64,000 nucleotides of DNA from Pseudomonas hamedanensis (GTDB taxonomy: Bacteria > Pseudomonadota > Gammaproteobacteria > Pseudomonadales > Pseudomonadaceae): positions 4,756,001 to 4,820,000 of the forward strand of contig NZ_CP077091.1 in the NCBI RefSeq assembly GCF_014268595.2, given 5' to 3'. Of this stretch, positions 62,763 to 64,000 are shown one piece after another (within the stretch, counting starts at the first letter, position 1; the number at the start of each line of letters is the position of its first letter). The notes below the pieces were generated by a model. That model saw only the letters and a program-made list of their open reading frames with translations, was not told the DNA's origin and made no database searches. A program made the position numbers and the translations under genes.

Positions 62763-63847
62763 CAGCCGTGTTCCTTCTCGAATTCAGCCATGTACGCCAC
62801 CAGCGCGTTGACGGCGTTGATGTCGACGGCGTTATAGATAGAAGCGCGCATGCCGCCCACGGAGCGGTGGCCCTTGAGGTTGAGCAAGCCGCGCGCGTCA
62901 GCACCGGCGAGGAACGGCTTGTCCAGACGATCATCAGCCAGACGGAACGGTACGTTCATCCACGAGCGATCCGACTTGTTGATCGGGTTGCTGTAGAGGC
63001 CGCTGGCGTCGATGAAGTCGTACAGCGTGCGCTGCTTGACGTCGTTGAGCCTGGCGATCGCTTCAACGCCGCCCTGCTCTTTCAGCCACTGGAACACCAG
63101 ACCGGACAGGTACCAGGCCAGGGTTGGCGGGGTGTTGTACATCGAGCCGTTATCCGCCGCGACCTTGTAGTCGAGCATGGTCGGGCACAGCGCGCGGGCC
63201 TTGCCAAGCAGGTCTTCACGGATGATGTTGACGACGATGCCGCTCGGGCCGATGTTCTTCTGCGCACCAGCGTAGATCATGCCGAAACGCGAAATATCGA
63301 CCGGTCGCGAGAGGATGTCCGAAGACATGTCGGCCACCAGCGGAACGTCACCGGTTTGCGGAATCCACTGGAATTCCAGACCGCCGATGGTTTCGTTTGG
63401 CGCGTAGTGAACGTAAGCGGCGTCTTTCGACAGGTTCCACTCGTTCTGGCCCGGAATGGCGAAATAGTCGTAAGGCTTGGCGGTCGCGGCGACATTGACG
63501 TGGCCGTAGCGCGAGGCTTCTTCAATGGCTTTCTGCGACCAGATACCGGTGTCGATATAGTCGGCCGAGCCGCCCTCCGGCAACAGGTTCAGGGGAATCT
63601 GCGCAAACTGTTGGCTGGCGCCACCCTGCAGAAACAGCACTTTGTAGTTCGACGGGATATTCAGCAGGTCACGCAGATCCTGCTCGGCCTGGGTCGCGAT
63701 GGACACGAACTCATCGCTGCGATGGCTCATTTCCATGACCGACAGCCCCTTGCCGTGCCAATCAAGGAGTTCACCCTGGGCGCGCTGCAGGACAGCTTCA
63801 GGCAACGCCGCAGGACCGGCGCAGAAGTTATAGGCTCGCTTGCTCAC
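62762..63847 (-). CDS. serC: Phosphoserine aminotransferase
   Basis: A 361-residue PLP enzyme converting 3-phosphohydroxypyruvate and glutamate to phosphoserine, also acting in pyridoxine synthesis. It has YNFCAGPAALPEAVLQRAQ at the start, FLQGGASQQFAQIPLNLL, and the PLP-lysine block YAGAQKNIGPSGIVVNIIRED. The C-terminal GHRSVGGMRASIYNAVDINAVNALV is the family hallmark. I chose the GTG at 63847, which gives the usual SKRAYNF start and the usual 361 residues; an ATG two codons upstream (63853) is the alternative. It is the first gene of the run serC-pheA-hisC-tyrA/aroA-cmk. Confidence 0.95.
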   Translation of the reverse strand: MSKRAYNFCAGPAALPEAVLQRAQGELLDWHGKGLSVMEMSHRSDEFVSIATQAEQDLRDLLNIPSNYKVLFLQGGASQQFAQIPLNLLPEGGSADYIDTGIWSQKAIEEASRYGHVNVAATAKPYDYFAIPGQNEWNLSKDAAYVHYAPNETIGGLEFQWIPQTGDVPLVADMSSDILSRPVDISRFGMIYAGAQKNIGPSGIVVNIIREDLLGKARALCPTMLDYKVAADNGSMYNTPPTLAWYLSGLVFQWLKEQGGVEAIARLNDVKQRTLYDFIDASGLYSNPINKSDRSWMNVPFRLADDRLDKPFLAGADARGLLNLKGHRSVGGMRASIYNAVDINAVNALVAYMAEFEKEHG

Positions 63848-63928
63848 ATCCAATCTCGCTCTGATTTGATATCACGCATTAAATCGTATCGACCGTCGAC
63901 ACTGGAACGGCGATGAAACGCTTTCCAG

Positions 63929-64000
63929 TGTAGGAGTGAGCCTGCTCGCGATAGCGGTGTGTCATATAAACATGCGTTGACTGACACACCGCTATCGCGA
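63929..64000. repeat. REP doublet, cut by the window end
   Basis: The left unit tgtaggagtgagcctgctcg and the start of its inverted partner (accgctatcgcga) are present; the right unit continues past the window. It lies upstream of serC. Confidence 0.9.

Overview
The window is a chromosomal segment of a Pseudomonas of the fluorescens group. Evidence: the lipoprotein OprI, the fused tyrA-aroA gene, the block serC-pheA-hisC-tyrA/aroA-cmk-rpsA-ihfB next to a wbp/rml O-antigen locus that ends at wbpM-comEA, and many copies of the REP elements typical of these genomes (tgtaggagtgagcctgctcg and two other families). Species cannot be fixed from sequence reading alone. No tRNA, rRNA, insertion sequence, prophage or CRISPR array was seen.

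Layout. 1-16 kb is housekeeping and envelope: oprI, an L,D-transpeptidase, tesA with its ABC transporter pair, greB, a small conserved gene behind a strong promoter and a hairpin-rich leader, doxX, an MltF-like lytic transglycosylase, tatD, a chemoreceptor, a thioesterase, a CHAD protein and a patatin. 16-24.3 kb is a complete potassium system on the minus strand (kdpFABC plus kdpDE) with a candidate KdpE operator and REP elements inserted between kdpB/kdpC and kdpC/kdpD. 24.5-28.8 kb holds an ethanolamine permease behind a near-consensus sigma-54 promoter, a TetR regulator convergent with a FabF-like synthase, and comEA.

28.9-54.4 kb is an O-polysaccharide locus of about 25 kb, entirely on the minus strand and visibly richer in A+T. 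Read in the direction of transcription: rmlB, rmlD, rmlA (no rmlC), two GT2 glycosyltransferases, wzm, wzt, a methyltransferase, a sulfotransferase with a long heptad-repeat coiled coil, a GT2 enzyme, a one-helix envelope protein, an acyltransferase, a two-domain glycosyltransferase, an epimerase, a GT4 enzyme, cysC, an FAD/NAD(P)-binding protein, a WbpK/V-like reductase, wbpL, another glycosyltransferase and wbpM. It has no wzx, wzy or wzz, so the polymer should be exported by the ABC transporter Wzm/Wzt.

The most interesting reading is that the locus carries its own sulfation module. CysC would make PAPS and the sulfotransferase would use it. The methyltransferase and sulfotransferase sit directly after wzt, whose C-terminal domain is of the kind that recognises a modified chain end. 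A modifying enzyme joined to a long coiled coil recalls WbdD, the capping enzyme and molecular ruler of E. coli O9a, but with sulfate as the possible cap.

54.6-64 kb returns to core genes: lapA, ihfB, a small lipoprotein, rpsA with a hairpin leader, cmk, the tyrA-aroA fusion, hisC, pheA and serC, most of them overlapping or tightly spaced.
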